From contig CALBAF010000151.1 in assembly GCA_937926415.1 (NCBI GenBank), forward strand, positions 1-7,670: a stretch of 7,670 bases of DNA. The letters are read 5' to 3'. The translations under genes were made by a program, and so were the position numbers. A model generated the notes under the pieces. The model had not been told where the DNA came from. It made no database searches and saw nothing but the letters and a program-made list of their open reading frames with translations. Origin of the DNA: an uncultured Actinomyces sp. (GTDB lineage: Bacteria > Actinomycetota > Actinomycetes > Actinomycetales > Actinomycetaceae). Positions 6,588 to 7,670 of this stretch are shown here, one piece after another. Within the stretch, counting starts at the first letter, position 1; each line of letters starts with the position of its first letter.

Positions 6588-6601
6588 TGCACGAATGTAC
6601 A
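6588..6601. promoter_or_regulatory. Second, imperfect operator-like palindrome at the glpA promoter
   Basis: TGCACGAATGTACA matches the perfect palindrome at 6610-6623 in 11 of 14 positions and keeps the outer TGCAC and TGTxCA half-sites. Its centre is 22 bp, about two helical turns, from the other, so two dimers could bind on the same face. It covers the candidate -10 element of glpA. Confidence 0.5.
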
Positions 6602-6623
6602 CACTGCTATGCACATATGTGCA
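6594..6623 (-). promoter_or_regulatory. Candidate glpABC promoter
   Basis: On the minus strand TGCACA (6623-6618; four of six matches to a -35 box) is followed by 18 bases and TACATT (6599-6594; TANNNT, four of six matches to a -10 box). Transcription would start near 6587 and give a leader of about 74 bases before GTG 6513. Both boxes lie within the two palindromes, as expected for repressor-controlled transcription. The sites are seen; promoter activity is inferred. Confidence 0.45.
6610..6623. promoter_or_regulatory. Perfect 14-bp palindrome, candidate operator
   Basis: TGCACATATGTGCA is an exact palindrome in the glpA/peptidase divergent region. It overlaps the candidate glpA -35 box and has an imperfect copy 22 bp away. 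The form fits a dimeric helix-turn-helix repressor, plausibly one sensing glycerol 3-phosphate or another carbon source. It does not resemble the E. coli GlpR operator as I remember it, so I do not name the regulator. Confidence 0.6.
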
Positions 6624-6767
6624 CAACGAGGATGCATCAAACTGACATCCGTACTCCTCCGCACAATTCCGGGAGAAATAGACGAATTACATCCCATGAC
6701 CATCACGTAAATACGAGCGCCGTCCCTCCCGCGGACGCTCATCCCACGCGACCCCCTTCTCTCCCCC

Positions 6768-6773
6768 TAGAGT
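6768..6773 (+). promoter_or_regulatory. Candidate -10 element for a leaderless peptidase transcript
   Basis: TAGAGT (TANNNT) is followed by six bases and ATG 6780, the same geometry as at the SDR gene. The only purine-rich element, AAGG, lies one base from the start codon, too close to act as a normal ribosome site. No convincing -35 box is visible upstream. Confidence 0.5.
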
Positions 6774-6779
6774 TAAGGC

Positions 6780-7670
6780 ATGACGAACACACTGCTCGCC
6801 CGAGTCCTCGACACCGCAAACATCGATTCGACGGTGCGCCCACAGGACGACTTTTATCGCCACGTCAACGGCACGTGGCTGGCGACCCACACGATCCCCG
6901 CGGACCGCCCCATGGACGGAGCCTTCCACACCCTGCGCGACGCATCCGAGAAGTACGCGCGCGCCATCGCCCAGGACGCCGCCGATGGCACGCTGGACGA
7001 TCCGGATGCGCAACGCATCGCCACCCTGTGGACCCAGTTCCTCGACGAGGACACCATCGAAGAGGCCGGCGCCACGCCCCTGCGCCCCGACCTTGACGCG
7101 ATCAGCGCCTGCACGACGCACTCTAAGCTCGCCCGCGAAATGGGGCGCCTCATGCGCGAGGGCATCGGAGGCCTCGTCGGCGCGTACGTGGGCACCGACC
7201 CGCACGACTCCTCCCGCTACATGATCTCCCTCGTCCAGTCCGGCATCGGCCTGCCCGACGAGGCCTACTACCGCGAGGATGACTACGCGCCGATCCGCGA
7301 GGCCTACGTCGCTCACACCGCCCGCCTCCTCGACCTCGCTGGCGTGGCAGACCCCGAGGGCGCGGCGACGCGCATCATGGAGCTGGAAACCGCGCTGGCC
7401 TCGCACCACCGCGACTCCGTGAGCAACCGAGACCCGCTACTCTCCGACAACCCCACCCCCTGGGAAGAGATCGCCGCACTGGCCCCCGGCTTCGACTGGG
7501 ACGCGTGGGCACAGGGCGCGCGCATGCCCGTCGCCGGCCTCGTCGTGAACGTCGACCAGCCCGACTTCCTGTCCGCTGCCGCCGCCCTGTGGGCCAACAC
7601 CGACCTGTCGATCCTCAAGGAGTGGCTGAGCGCCTCGGCCATCGACTGCCACGCCTCGCTCCTGTCGACC
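6780..7670 (+). CDS. M13-family (PepO/neprilysin-like) zinc metallopeptidase, N-terminal part (3' end outside window)
   Basis: 297 codons are visible, open to the right edge; complete family members are about 630-700 residues. The N-terminus carries the family hallmark DDFYRHVNGTWL (23-34), usually DDFYxYVNGxWL. Further on are VQSGIGLPDEAYY (152-164) and MELETALASHHRD (200-212), both typical of the M13 N-terminal domain. The zinc site (HExxH and the downstream Glu) should lie beyond the window, so activity cannot be judged here. No signal peptide or N-terminal membrane helix is present, which suggests a cytoplasmic oligopeptidase, as for bacterial PepO. Start ATG 6780 is set by the hallmark about 23 residues downstream and by the TANNNT element six bases before it. 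It is divergent from glpABC and shares the intergenic region, but nothing shows a functional link. Confidence 0.92.
   Translation, partial: MTNTLLARVLDTANIDSTVRPQDDFYRHVNGTWLATHTIPADRPMDGAFHTLRDASEKYARAIAQDAADGTLDDPDAQRIATLWTQFLDEDTIEEAGATPLRPDLDAISACTTHSKLAREMGRLMREGIGGLVGAYVGTDPHDSSRYMISLVQSGIGLPDEAYYREDDYAPIREAYVAHTARLLDLAGVADPEGAATRIMELETALASHHRDSVSNRDPLLSDNPTPWEEIAALAPGFDWDAWAQGARMPVAGLVVNVDQPDFLSAAAALWANTDLSILKEWLSASAIDCHASLLST

Noticed and set aside
6551..6742. Small open frames on both strands in the glpA/peptidase intergenic region
   Set aside because: They overlap the palindromes and promoter elements, are Cys/Met/Ser-rich without a pattern, and have no proper ribosome site.
6687..7409. 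Minus-strand 240-codon frame opposite the peptidase gene
   Set aside because: It is antisense to clear M13 motifs and has no features of its own.
1..7670. tRNA, rRNA, CRISPR array, insertion sequence, attachment site or replication origin
   Set aside because: I looked for cloverleaf ends, regularly spaced direct repeats, transposase motifs and terminal inverted repeats and saw none.

Overview
The window is high-GC DNA with actinobacterial features: strong G/C at third codon positions, TANNNT -10 elements placed directly at start codons, and an anaerobic-type glycerol-3-phosphate dehydrogenase. The protein sequences suggest the Actinomyces/Schaalia group. That assignment is inference from memory of these families and was not tested by a search.

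Layout, left to right. (1) Positions 1-547, plus strand: the C-terminal part of a TauE/SafE-type membrane permease, cut by the left edge. (2) A strong hairpin (548-582) separates it from a convergent minus-strand gene. That gene (589-1287) encodes an unrecognised single-pass membrane protein with a Gly/Pro/Gln-rich outer tail, and its reading frame is interrupted by an amber codon at 1204-1206. (3) Positions 1288-1579 are non-coding, with a candidate promoter, small hairpins and one long hairpin downstream of the next gene. (4) Positions 1580-2335, minus strand: a YdfG-like short-chain dehydrogenase. (5) Positions 2400-6513, minus strand: glpA-glpB-glpC, each junction a 4-base ATGA overlap, encoding the three-subunit anaerobic glycerol-3-phosphate dehydrogenase. 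(6) Positions 6514-6779 are a divergent intergenic region with two related 14-bp operator-like palindromes spaced 22 bp centre to centre over the candidate glpA promoter. (7) Positions 6780-7670, plus strand: the N-terminal part of an M13 (PepO/neprilysin-like) metallopeptidase, cut by the right edge.

How it works together: GlpA and GlpB form the FAD-containing catalytic part that oxidises sn-glycerol 3-phosphate to dihydroxyacetone phosphate. GlpC is the iron-sulfur subunit that passes electrons to the membrane quinone pool. The operon ends in a hairpin immediately upstream of the dehydrogenase gene, which appears to have its own leaderless promoter. The peptidase gene shows the same leaderless geometry.

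I found no previously undescribed multi-gene system. The observations most worth a second look are the nonsense-interrupted membrane protein gene, the paired operators at the glp promoter, and the two leaderless promoters.
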